Shown here: one piece after another, positions 1-12,200 of the stretch | Position numbering within the stretch: position 1 is the stretch's first letter | How the letters are laid out: the number at the start of each line of letters is the position of its first letter | Assembly (NCBI GenBank): GCA_027605045.1 | Contig: JAQFWX010000125.1 | Span: 1 to 64,000 of the forward strand | Reading direction: 5' to 3' | DNA: 64,000 nucleotides | From: Phallus indusiatus | Taxonomy: Eukaryota; Basidiomycota; Agaricomycetes; Phallales; Phallaceae | Notes under the pieces: generated by a model | Told to the model about the DNA's origin: nothing | Databases searched by the model: none | What the model saw: the letters and a program-made list of their open reading frames with translations, nothing else | Translations under genes and position numbers: made by a program

Positions 1-231
1 CACAGTCGGGGTTTCAAATGGCCATATTCAAAGGCGGCGGGTCAAAAATACATCCATTCGGTAAGTAAGCACAAGTAAGCAAAGCACAGACTGAGTAAGT
101 AATGTAAAACAGAATGGAAATATTCCAAAAGAGGGACATGGCAGGCAATGGCGTATAGTTCTACAAGTAGAGGTTGATAGAGAGAGAAAAAACTGCTTGT
201 TTGATTCCTTTTTGATACAGGTCGTAATGGT

Positions 232-1160
232 TCATTTATCTGAGGCGTACTTCTCCGTCCACTCCTTACTCACAGCCTGTGCGGCTTTCTCGTCTTCCTT
301 GTAATGTTTCGCTACGTCAGTTGCTAAAGGATCATCGGGGTTCGGTGCTGATAATAGGGCCTGAACTGACAATAATACGGTACGAATTTGCAAGGCCGGA
401 GACCATTTATCTATAGCCATCAATTGTCGGCACAAGATAAGCGAGGTAGTTTAGGAGTAAACAAGTACCTTTCAGGATGTCCAAACAAATTCGGCCAAGT
501 TTGTCTGAGGAATAAGCATTCAGCAAGATGAAAGGAGACCAATTAGAACAATGAACATACCAATGTTAGGATGGTATATCTTTGTCAAAAACCGAACCTT
601 TGGGGGACTCATGGGATACTCTTCAGGTAAAAACAACTCCAACTTGAAAACACCGTCTAAACAAAATATGCAGTCTACAATATACATCAATAGACAGGCA
701 CCTACGCTCAAACGGACTACCACTAGGCCCGTGAATGGCGACATCAAAGTACCGGAGATTGTCTTCATGAGGGATTGCGCTTATTCCAGGAGCAGGGTCT
801 GCCATTAACCGTTCGGTCTCCTATGAGACCGAATGCATAAGACAGACATCATGTGCAAACGCATCCATGATGGGATAGCCAATTGCGATGACCAGACGGA
901 CACAAGGTATAGGCACAATTAGTAAGAGAAACCAGTTTGATGATTACGACGGCGCAATCGAGGAGCACGGAATCAGGGCAAATATTGAAACATTTTCGAA
1001 GAGATCGGAGAATCACAAGGAGAGGTGTATCATCAGAAAAGGACTCGATTGGCTTTTCACATGGACTAACCTTGATAATTCGCTACCCCCAGATCAAACA
1101 TGAGATGCGGGCTGAGGATGCGATGTTTATGATACACACCTTTGGTAAACTTACAGACAT
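232..1160 (-). CDS. ubc13: Ubc13-type ubiquitin-conjugating enzyme E2
   Basis: E2 enzyme expected to work with a Uev1/Mms2 partner to build K63-linked ubiquitin chains in DNA-damage tolerance (family knowledge). I placed six exons: 1160-1140, 1082-1071, 820-706, 656-561, 504-469 and 410-232. They total 459 nt (152 aa), the normal size for this family. The protein starts MSVSLPKRIIKETERL. It contains [19 protein letters not shown], the HPN motif (IYHPNID), and the catalytic cysteine in [10 protein letters not shown], which sits in the 36-nt exon 5. The C-terminal half carries [15 protein letters not shown] and [10 protein letters not shown], diagnostic of Ubc13/UBE2N. Exon 2 is only 12 nt and encodes RIIK. 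Intron 2 is unusually long here (250 nt). All junctions are GT-AG and keep frame. It ends about 230 nt from the window edge. Confidence 0.95.
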
Positions 1161-2019
1161 AACAACTCTTGAAGACTTAGCTCACTCGATGAAAGGTAAA
1201 TGTAGGAGAGTGGTGGAGGAGACGTTGATTAGAAGCGTGACTGTCACGCGAGCGTAATGGCGATGGATTCGATGATGCTAACAACGGGCGTCTGTCACTC
1301 TCGCCAGCCAAAGTTTCCTAGCTACGACAATTTTGTGATACTGGTGTCCCTACTTTGTAATCTGACTGTTCTCATTTGTCTTTCTCCCGCGATACAAAGT
1401 TTTGCCTTGCCTCGGACACGCGGACTGATGGAGATTTCTGGTGCAGTGCTGAATCACTGGCATACTAGGAATTGAGCCACCAGACCATGAGAGTTTCGTG
1501 TGTGAATTCTTTCAAATTACCCTACACGAAGTTTAAAAATGATTCTAGAGGGCTTTCTTTATTATTAAACATGTCAAATGTGTAGGCGCTCCGAGTCATA
1601 CGTGGAATACGTGTTGAATATCTGAATATGCCCGACGTCGGAAAATATGGCACCCTGACTTTCCGGAACTAAGTCTCAGTGGCGACTGCGGAACTCTGGT
1701 TCCACGTTGTATTGCAACCACATCCATCGAGTCAATTTGCACCTGATATCTCATGTATCCGGACCAGTCGCTGCTGGTTCAATTGTGTGACTTGACCGCA
1801 CGATGCTCAAAGATCATATATCATATTCCAAGTTATCCAATACAATATTATTTGTTACATACGTTACTGCGATAATTATACAGAACCAGCACTCCAAGTC
1901 CTGGGTCTAAGGTCTTCCACAAAAGATAAATATGAAACTGTGAGGCACAGCGTCGATCGTTTTTTCCCGAAACCCCTTTATGCATCACCCAAGATCCAGG
2001 AAGCTAATGCCACTTGTCT
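1161..2019. other. intergenic, no gene seen
   Basis: This lies between the UBC13 start and the PLD stop; both genes are on the minus strand. It should hold the UBC13 promoter and the PLD 3' end. The short open frames here resemble no protein I recognise. Confidence 0.5.
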
Positions 2020-5000
2020 TCAAATTAACTTCTCCGTTAGAGTTTTCACTGCCTCTCCAGACGATCCGCGATCCTATTAGAGACGAGTTTTCAATAGAAT
2101 TAAACGTTTATGAGTAGTTATTCGACTCACGTCTTCAGATACGATCCAAGTTTCCCCTATCAAAAACTGCAGGGACATTTCTGTCAAGTGCCCACGAACC
2201 TATGTAAATTGAGTCATGTCAACTAAAACCCGGCGATATAAGTAATAGCAATTTTTTTTACCTGACTGAGACGTAATTTTGCATGCTGGAGACTTACTTC
2301 AGGTACTATTCTCCCGTACGAATTTTCAGCCGGCGTGGATGACTAAAAACCGATCAGAAAATGGAGAGCCAAACATAAAAATAGCTACCTTTAGTTGCTC
2401 CATTGTCTGAACAGCATCCGAGGGTATAGGTTTGAAAACTTCACTATAAATAGCCGTATTCAATTTGGCGGTGCTTCTCCACAATGCTATCGTCGATGGT
2501 GAGAGAGGGTCTGCAACGAATATATCGCCATATGTCCGTGTTAGATCGATATTGGGAAATGGAGCTGCTCGCATGAAACATGTTGGGGGATTCGGTTTAG
2601 TTATATCTTGAGGTGGCAATAATCCCAAATGTTCTAACGGATTTTCAGATTAATAATAAGCCATCAATGACTGGGAAAACTTCAGATATGCGTACCTTTG
2701 TACAGCATTCGACGGAGGGTGGCAGCAAATCGAGTTGCACCATGCTATATGCGTTCAGGTACCGGTGTCGTCGGAGCAAAAATGAACTCACAAATTGACC
2801 GTTCATTTCCGATGGAATTTCTTCCGTGTCTTCCACTACAAGAGCTATCTCCGAATTTCGATTTCCTAATTGACTTTGATCATTTATGCTAGCAGAGCCG
2901 ATCTAAAATTGGAATGAAGGTGAATACGATGGGCAAAACTGGGCTATACTACTCACAATTGCTCGGCGGTCGTCTACGATCATTAACTACAGAGGTTATC
3001 AGTATCATAGCAAAAGGCTTGCTATCTAATTTATCTACTGACCTTTGAATTGACATGAATCATCTCGGAGACATATCTAAAACAAGAATTGAGCAAGCAT
3101 CCATTGCCTGGTAACTATATCACATACGCTGCTCTTTCTTCCTGAGCTTTACCATACCATCGCTCATCTAGCAAACTCGTACCCGCCCACATAGCATGAT
3201 GAGCAACAGAGTCGGAAACATGCTCGTACTCTTTAACATTTTTCGCGGCCAACTGGAACGTGAAAATAACCTCTTTAGCGTGATCCACTGTTCGAGGCAT
3301 TACTTCAAATTCCCTTGATTGGCGGTCTTTGTGAGATAGTAGTCTACTCCATTTGCGTTTTTCTTTTTCTTTCTTTGATAGTGGCTTAGGAGGTGGGAGG
3401 AGGACTATCTCCCATCCAGATACGGGACAGAGCTACTTGAGCTTGTGCAAATTTGATGCCACTTTGACTTTCCATGCGTTCAATGTAGGATTCTAATGTG
3501 ATGAATGGTAAGATAAAGTGAGAGTGCCCGCTGAGGAAAAAACAAACCCATTGGAGCATTGATTCTATCATAAGCCCGCAGGTGGTAAAATCGAATGTAT
3601 AGCGAACTAATCGATGTTTCATCAATGGATAAATCAACGAAGAGAATGGAGCATACGGGTCAAAGCCTGCTATCGCGATCTCTTCGTATATACTATAGCC
3701 ACCTCGGTTAATTGTCTTCCATTGTGCATCCATAATTATTCTTTGAGACGTCGAATCGGTGAAACTGCCTGGTAATGCGGGTAACTCCGGAAGCACGACT
3801 ACTACCTATTTTATTGTAAATTCATGACAATTCGTTGAAACTCTCATCGGATATACTCACTTGAAAGTGTTCATCAGCTTTAGCTGCCCGGATAATTCGC
3901 TTCACTAAGGCTTCAGCTATTGCATTGCGGGGAGCACCCGGTTCAGATTTCGTTGAATGAAGGCTAGAGATGCTGCAGCAACTATGTTTTGAGAAATGAA
4001 AACCTATACCGACATAAACGCTTACAAGAACTCGTTTTCTAATGTCTTCTGTCAGCTGGACCATGTATTACTAGTATTACAAGTCGACTCGCCTATATAA
4101 ATGAAATGTTTGGCTTCTTCGATCATTTCGATATCTTTTAAGAGCACACGTCAAGAAATATCTTTTATCAATGTCAGTGATACGCACAAGCCGAATGGAT
4201 GCTGGATTCCATGGGAACATCATGACTCCATTCTGAAACACTTCTGACAACTTGTGCCTTCATTAACCCAGGTGAGAATCCAATTGCTTCAGGCGAGAAC
4301 CGTAACACAGAAAAGTGTTCTAAAGGCAGTAAGTATTAGTTTTCATTTTGATCATTTAGGTTCGTCTTTTACCTGCGAACTGTTTCTCTGTTTCAAATTG
4401 CGGTAAATCCAGCCATGGATATTTCCTTTAGGTTAGTGATTAAACACTTAAGTAAACGAAAGAGAAATGATATCACGCTTACTCCTCTTTCTCGTACTTT
4501 TGAGTCAGAATAGAATCAAGGTAAATATCGTTAGCAAGATGAAAAAGCATAACAAAGTACCTTTAGACTCTTGATGAAATTCCATCGTTCAATGAAATGC
4601 GCCTCTAGATCGAAAACACAAGGGCCAACTATCGTTAGGCTAACCTTGTATCATCAGTCAGCGATGATGTGTTGTTTCCTTTTCAAAAAGTAGCTTACAC
4701 CATGACAAGGCAATCGAGGAGTTTCTAGTATTTTCTTTTGTGGCAAAAAGTCCTCAACCCCGTCGTTCTCAGAGATTTTGCTATTATGATAGTCTTTTCC
4801 GGGAAAAAGGGTCTTGGCGAAACGGACGGGGTGAACATCGGCCAATGGACTAAACGAACGGGGTCAAAAATATGTTCGTAGTAAAAAAGAAAGAAAGATA
4901 ACGAACTGATTGAGACAGTCCCAGTTGCCTAGACTAAGACTTAAGCTTCCTAGCGAAGCTCTCAGATGATCTACAATTACAACCTGCACAGACTCAGTCC

Positions 5001-5692
5001 AAATTGACCAACAAGGATCAATATTCAATAATAGGGTTCCACCTTTTCATTGTTGCACCAAGCGTGTGCCGGTGATTCTGACTGTGAATTCTCTGAAAGA
5101 ATTGATCCTGGGTGATACTTTGAGTGCATATGTGCATGAGGTTTAGCAAAGGTGGCGTAAGAGATGAAACGGATACTGCATACCAATACGGAAATATTAG
5201 GATGTAACGACTCAAACCTTTCTTTCACGATTCTTGATTTATACTCTGAGCTAGACTCCTATCCAAATTTTTGGTAAACACATTATATATCTCGATGAGA
5301 AAATTATGAATTTACGGTATTAGATAAAGTAACGAAAACCCGAACTCCTTGTTCTGCCTTCCGTTTCAAAAGTTTGTCTAATCTCCACTCAGGATAGTAT
5401 GCAGGTGGTCTTCGAAGATAGATTTCAGGCGAGGTGAACCAGTCCATTATCATGATTGTCTACATTCGCATTGGGTTTGATTATGCAAAAGAAGCTCAAA
5501 GTAACATGCAAACCTCACCTGACGGGCAGCTTCAAGCATTTCCGAAAGCGCGTAAAAGTAATCGTTCCCATCGACGTGCCACTTCGCTAAATTACCCCAT
5601 CTTGGGAAAGCGAATGAATCAAATCGCTGATTTAGTGACCATATCGAGGGCGTCGCTGGCGTAGGCTGGTTTTGCTCTTGGTTTTGCTCCAT
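2020..5692 (-). CDS. phospholipase D family protein with degenerate HKD motifs
   Basis: Eukaryotic-type phospholipase D, which normally cleaves phosphatidylcholine to phosphatidic acid and choline. The reading frame is split over about 18 exons. In order it shows [12 protein letters not shown] and [17 protein letters not shown] near the N-terminus, [28 protein letters not shown] region 1, [48 protein letters not shown] (IENQFF-like), [40 protein letters not shown] region 2, [19 protein letters not shown], and a C-terminal [13 protein letters not shown]. Both catalytic motifs are altered: HKD1 reads WCNNEKVVIVDH (expected HHEK) at about 5060-5043, and HKD2 reads IHVNSKLMIVDD (expected IHSK) around 3057-2975. 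One intron is GC-AG (4092-4039) and leads into a 13-nt exon. Phase near 5070-5190 is uncertain and could hide a frameshift. The start is taken at 5692; an in-frame ATG at 5710 is possible. Confidence 0.85.
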
Positions 5693-5710
5693 TGTCGTGA
5701 GCGCGAACAA

Positions 5711-6828
5711 AGGAAAAGGTATTCCGGGTGCCTAATAAGGGGAAGCCTCTTTGATTTTTCTTAATGATGCAGATCTCCGGAGCTACATATCGAGAATAGC
5801 GCGGACCAGTAGGCTAGTAGCAGCTGTCAGTCATCGTCGAGGCAACGGCTAGTGTCTAATCAGCGTATGTATCAGTTTGATATTCGCATCAAAGAATGTA
5901 AATGCATTGAGTTATTAAAATAGAGATGCTGTGAAAAACACGTCTTAAACACGTCAGATTTCACGAAGCTGGTGGCAGCAGTGATATATTTGATGCCAAA
6001 GAGCGGCTCGGCTGGCGCCAGTGACGGCACCGCGTGCGCATCCGATATGAAGAATTGTGTTGGGAATGAATCCGTTTAGTAGTCAATCCACGCACTATGG
6101 CACAGGCTGGTTTGCACACCAGGAACAGTACACTCTTGGAGGGCTCGGCGTTGCATATAAAAACTTTGGGTCGTGGTCTGCGCGCTGCGCTCTCCATTTA
6201 TCGGCAATTATTTTGCAACGTGCACAATAGGCTGCGTCCAAACTTCAGGCTGTGTATGGTCTTGGGCGGATGGAAGCAGATCCTCGTTCAAGTTGCTTGG
6301 CTGATCAAGATTTGAAAGCCATCAATAACGTCTTTGGCTTGTAGAAAAATACCTAAGTACGTACTAGTGCTGTGAGAAAGTTGTGTTGAAGCAATTTTTT
6401 GTTTAATGCTTGCCATCAACTAAATGATGATCTGCAGGACCAGTGATTTTCTTCCGGCGAAACACGTACCGGAGGTCTGAAGTAAATCATCGCGGATATG
6501 TGACAACGTAGGAATTTTTGACCCATCGAACTTGGTTCGCTACCCTTGACAGTTGATATGATATTAAGAGCATGGGAAAGAACATGGAAAAGGCGTGGTC
6601 TCAATGTTCAAGCTCAAGTTGAGCGATATTGCATACATATGTTCAACTGTGTGGAGAGTGCTTCGAAAGCGCAGCCCGGAAGATTTTTCAAGTACCAAGA
6701 TATTCTCAAATCACAGTTAATTCAAAGAATTTAACAGGCTATTCTTACACGACGTTGACTTAATATCGCATTAGAATACAGCCGAAATTTTACTGTAGCA
6801 AGCGTCTCACCTCAAATTATTTGAACAG
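5711..6828. other. intergenic, no gene seen
   Basis: This lies between the PLD 5' end and the HyuB 3' end, both minus. Small open frames on both strands have no recognisable domain. It probably holds the PLD promoter. Confidence 0.45.
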
Positions 6829-9218
6829 TCAAAACTCGGCTTGACGGGCCTCTCGGTCCCTAATACTCCCTCTTAGTGTCCACTCGTGTTTCCAATCGTG
6901 CTTCAATTGAACGTTCTCTTTGTCCTGCTCTCCTTCTTTCGCACCCCATGCGCCACCTCCGGGGTCTCAATCACAAGTTTGTCCCCTTTGCCCATCATAA
7001 CTGTGGCCTTTCCTCCTACATTAATGACCCTTGTGTGACCGGTGTGTTTTGCAAGTTGGACAGACTCCTTATCAATCTCTTCAGGCATGTCCCCATCCTC
7101 AGGCCGACATTTCTTGACCCATGTGTTGCGTCCCAGGGCTCCAGACTCTCCTCCGGCCACTCCGTAAGGTTGCCTCGTTCTCCTCTAAAATAACATACTA
7201 TTTGATAATTCACGTTCATTTATATGTGAAGGCACAGCACCTACCTCTGATAGAATGCTCACTTGCAATTTCTCGGTGAACTCAAATACTCTTCTAACGC
7301 CGTCACCGCCGTTCCATTTTCCTGTACCCCCGCTTCCATCACGCAAACCGAACTCATGGACGAGCACGGGATACCTTCTTTCTAGAATTTCAACATCACC
7401 AATTCGGGTGTTAGTTATATGAGTATGGACACCAGATGTTCCGTGCCAATTTGGACCGGCACCCGAACCACCGGCAATCGTCTGGCACAGGGTACAATGT
7501 GAACAAATCTTGACTGAAAGAAGTGAGGATGACCTACTTCATAATATCCCCATCCTGCTTTCACAACACCGTTTTTATCTTTCCCTCCGGCACCAAATGT
7601 GAGGTTACTGAAAGGGATGGATCAACAGAAGGGTGCTTGTTTTAAACAGAAGATACAACCATACTTAGTGCAACCCTGGCTTGCCGCACATGCGTTAAAT
7701 GCTTTTAATACAACATCAACGATTCGCTGGGACGTTAATACGTTGCCACCGCATACTGCCGCCGTATGAGATGGTAACAGAAAAGAATCCGAAGGGATTT
7801 TGACTAGATTGGGATGTTAATTTGAAATTCTAGTAAATGAATGGATCGAATAGCGAATTACTTTCAACTGGAGCAAGACACCCTGCATTTAGGGGTATAT
7901 CGGTATCCAACATAGCCCTCATGCAATATATTACCGCCGAGTGGACGACGGATATTGGTGCGTTCAGGTTACCCCGTACTTCGGGCCCTGTACCAGCAAA
8001 ATCAAAGACGGCAGATCCTTTTTCTTCATCGATTTCCACTTTGAGACAGATCTGGTCGCATGAATACCAGTGAACAACGAGCTTAAGCTAACTTTCTATC
8101 CGGAGGCTAAGGCTTACCGGAGACCCGTCGTCTAAGTAATCTACAGCCTGGAGAATATTAGACTCCCTCCGTTTTGCGACATCGCGCAGTAGCTGCCGAA
8201 CGCAAAACTCGGCATTTGCACGAATGTGATTCATGTACTGATGAACAGTTGGAAGCGTATACTCATTGACGACTATGCATCAAAAAATGATAATCAGTGA
8301 AAATAGATCAGAACAGATAAAAAGAAAGACGCACGAGCATGGAGAAGTTGTATGCCCTTGTGATTAGCGGCAATTTGCTAAAAAAAGTAACAAACAACAC
8401 GGGCGTTAAAGGAGAGGAAAATGACAAACGCCCTATTATCAGACGGAAAGTCGGATAAATTTTAAGCGAAGACATACTGCTTTCAAATCACTTTCCACGT
8501 CCTTGAAGTTGCGGCATCCGCTGCATCCTTCATAACGGGCTGGGCGTTCCACCATGAAATCCCATAATCCATCCCTATTGAATTTTCCTTCGCTGACAAT
8601 CTTAAAAGAAACTATTTCGGCGCCTTCTTCAAATATATTGACCGAAGTCGGGGGCATTGAACCTGGGAGGATACCACCAACATCCGCGTGATGGCCACGA
8701 GAAGCTGTGAAAAATATGATCTCAGGCTTTTCGTCTAATGATTCAGGTTGTGAGAAAACGGGGGTTATAATAGTTATATCCGGGAGGTGACTGATCATTC
8801 AGATACTTAAGGCTGAGAAGCTGATAAAACGACTAATCGTACTCACGATCCTCCTGCACGAGGAGAGTTAGTCATGAGAACATCTCCATCCTTAAGATCA
8901 TTTGCATGCAATTTCATTTGATATTTTACTGCGCTATATAGAATCCGTGTCAGCTGGTCACCTCATGACTCATGAGCAGTGTCAAAAAACTCAACAAGCT
9001 CATGCTTCCTAGATGAATTGGGATGAAAGGCGCATTGGCAACTAGATCACCGTCTGGCGCAAATATGGCACATGAGAAATCTAGCCGTTCCTTAATGTTT
9101 GTTGAGATTGAAGTCTGTTGCAAGGATCGACCCATGGCTTCAGCGATGCTCATAAACCGATTGGCAAAAGAGCAAGAACAATCGGATCAGCCTTGTCAGC
9201 ATTCGATGTTTTTGTCAT
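6829..9218 (-). pseudogene. HyuB / 5-oxoprolinase C-terminal half, two frameshifts
   Basis: Corresponds to the hydantoinase-B half of ATP-dependent 5-oxoprolinase, which opens 5-oxoproline to glutamate. From a start at 9218 it reads [17 protein letters not shown], then switches frame to [19 protein letters not shown]. It continues over about nine exons through [112 protein letters not shown] and GGESGALGRN. Splice phases agree with the family throughout. There are two breaks, each a run that looks one base short: AAAA at 9166-9169 (TTTT in the sense strand), and GGGG at 6961-6964 just before the GGGAWGA that should follow ETP. Past the second break the frame runs to a stop at 6829. The HyuA ATPase half is absent upstream. 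It could be a decayed gene, or a stand-alone HyuB gene with two assembly errors. Confidence 0.72.
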
Positions 9219-12200
9219 TTTGTAATGGTAATGAAGGTCCCAGGAGGAGCAGAGGTTTCTTAGATACAACTGTGATCCCTAGAATTTAGAGTTCGACAAG
9301 CCAAGTTGTCAAACTGGAGTTTCGGAGAGACAGTTCTACATGTTACACAATTGATGAATAAAATTACACCGAAGGATACAAACTCAACTGTCTTTCACAA
9401 AAAATACTCCACCAAAGATTGGGTCAAGAATCAAGATCCAAGACTCAGGAATAAGGCACGTGACACTGTGACGTGTGTGTGACATTTTAGTTACGTCATA
9501 CTCACGTGCGTTCTAACCAAACGGACCGCCGTGTGGCGTTTTTGTCTTACGAACAGTGTCCTCGATTCTTTGCCGAGCCTTTCTTTCATGCAAAGAACCA
9601 CAATACCGAAGCATCATCAGACAAATCCTATAACGCGCGTCTTTGCGGTATCAGGTGGAGGAAAATCTTAAGAACGTTTGAAACTTACACGCCAGTTGAA
9701 CTAATACATTTTGAGACTAGCGATTGCGCCCATTACAAAAACAGTTGGATCAGCGACTGGCAGCTGATTTAGTCTCGCAAAAGAATTTTATTTATTCCGT
9801 TCAACAGTTGGCACGAGGATTGAAATATTGACGATCAGAAGCGCTCAGACCCGCGTCATATCATTGGAGCCACAGTGCTCCCATAGATCTTTTTTATTTT
9901 ATTCAACTAACAATGACCTCCTGACTATTCTCCTCCTCTTATCATCTATATGGATCAACGGCGGGAACGACAATTCTTATCAAAGAACCATACAGGAAGT
10001 TTCCCAAGCTACGACGTAAGTAGCAAAGATCATGCTCTTTCTTGAATTGTCTATTAAATAAAAACCCACTCCACCTAGTATATCTGATTGTATTAAATCA
10101 AGAGCATATACATATCAATACTTTTGGTGTAATATTGATCGATGGGTCGGCTCCGAACGACCCTACCAGTCGAACTTCGTGTTGAGTTTACACGATAGTC
10201 CGGTCTGCGGGCTTTATCAGTGGAAAAAGTTCGCACGTCATTGAAACAAAACTAGACACGAAACAATGGTCATCAGGCATATACTCTGGAGTGGCGTTGT
10301 CAAGCACGAACACTGAGAAATGTATTAGGGTAAGTTCTCGTTTACACTATACATATATGCTAACTTTATATTCTAGGGGTTTCCAAGGAAGACCAAAACG
10401 TATGGTTAACCTGGAGAATTAACTCTAGGCGGTATTTGAGTATCACATCTCGATAAGAGTCATCTAATTTCAGCATTGCCAACACTTCCCCTATTGCCAG
10501 GAACTTTCTTTATTGAGGTCTTCATTGGAAGACGTACATACAACGGTCCGTGAAGAATATTCTCATCAGAAGAAAGATCTTATTCTCTTCTTTATCTCAA
10601 AAGGTTCGACTGGCACCCGCTTATTTTTCTTCAACATCAGAAGTTGAGAAGCACTTACGGCACTTTCAAGTTCCAAGTCCAAAGATGTGCTCAAAATCAG
10701 ATAGCAATAAAGCATTATAACAAGGGGTAGAATATCAGACCAGCCTAACTCGATTATGTCAAATATGTCGACTGCGATCCCCAGTATTTGAGGTTGTTTT
10801 CCTCCTAGACGCATTTGGAATGAACTGCACCAATTGACACACTTCTAACTAATTTGGTTCTATAGTAGATACATTCGAATCCGAAGTTCAATCATGAAAA
10901 ATTCAGAATTCACACAGTACTTTCGGATTGAAAATCTTGATAGCTCGATGCACGATAATCAATTTCCGATGATGTTTATGGAATACCACTTGGGCAGTCA
11001 CAACATCGTTTATTTCTGACCCCTGGCAAAACCAATGACTCACTGTTGTCCAATAGGAAGAATATGACCGTCATCTCAAACCGACGGCGCCAGAAGTAGA
11101 ATGATAAAGAAATGACATTTCCGATCTTGATCGATGTATTCGTAAGAAACAACTAATTTATGCCGACAATCGGTGTAAATTCCTGGCAGCACGCGAGTGA
11201 GATGTCAAACAGTCGGTTGTTTCCCATTGGCATCGTTGTGTAAAGATGGCTTTGTACTTCGTAGCAACTCGCCGATGTCGACGACGTCACATGAGACAGG
11301 ATGGCGCCATGAGGAGACGGTGTGATTTATATCCGAGTCAATCGCTGATCATACCGATTAAGGAACGTACGCTGGATGACGTGAGGACGTCATGTTTGAT
11401 TGGACAGCGTGTCAAGACATGAAGACATGGCACAACCCGAAGATTCAACAGATCTTGGATATCTTTTGAATGCCCCATTCACCATTACCTCTGTCGAAGA
11501 TATCTCTCAGTCCCCATTTAGCCTATACGGGATATTCCGAATTTTTGATTTTATTTGTGAGTATTTACATGTTACATTCGCGAAGGTAACATAGTATCGT
11601 TCCCAACTGCATATATTTTGCCAAATGTTTCAAGTTCAGAAATAACCTACTTCTGCCCTTCAGACCAGACCAAAGTGTTTTGCCACGGAGGCTTTGAGAG
11701 GGCTATATTTCGGAATCTGAGTTAAAAGGTATGCTGTCGATTGAATTAACTGGATTCTAAGTCATGATGGCAATCGCGCTTCTAGGTTATTACTCACAGA
11801 TAATCACTTGCAGATGGTTGGCACATCCAATCGTTCGTATTGTGTCGCCAGCCATGCTATTAAAGTACAGTGATTACGGTTCTTTATACAGACTAATGGT
11901 TAACGGCTCAAAGTACACACACTGAGCGGCGCGCGCTGGCTTTAGATTGCTGACCTGTAATATACCGAGTTGTGAGGAATAGGGGATAGGGGATTGCGCG
12001 CACAATAAGCAGTATGTTGCATTCTGATTACGAAAATGCTTTTCTCATGCTGCGGTCTTGACATTTAAAATGATTAAGCAACGAAAGCAATTTTACATGC
12101 GAGCATGAAGGATACGGAAAAAAGTTTAAAGTGTTATAACAATCCATTCCAATCGGGATCTACGAAAATACCTCATCTGGTGGAATGAATTGCCAAACGC

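Noticed and set aside
1257..1475. 72-codon plus-strand open frame upstream of UBC13
   Set aside because: No recognisable domain, and it lies in the expected promoter region; probably chance.
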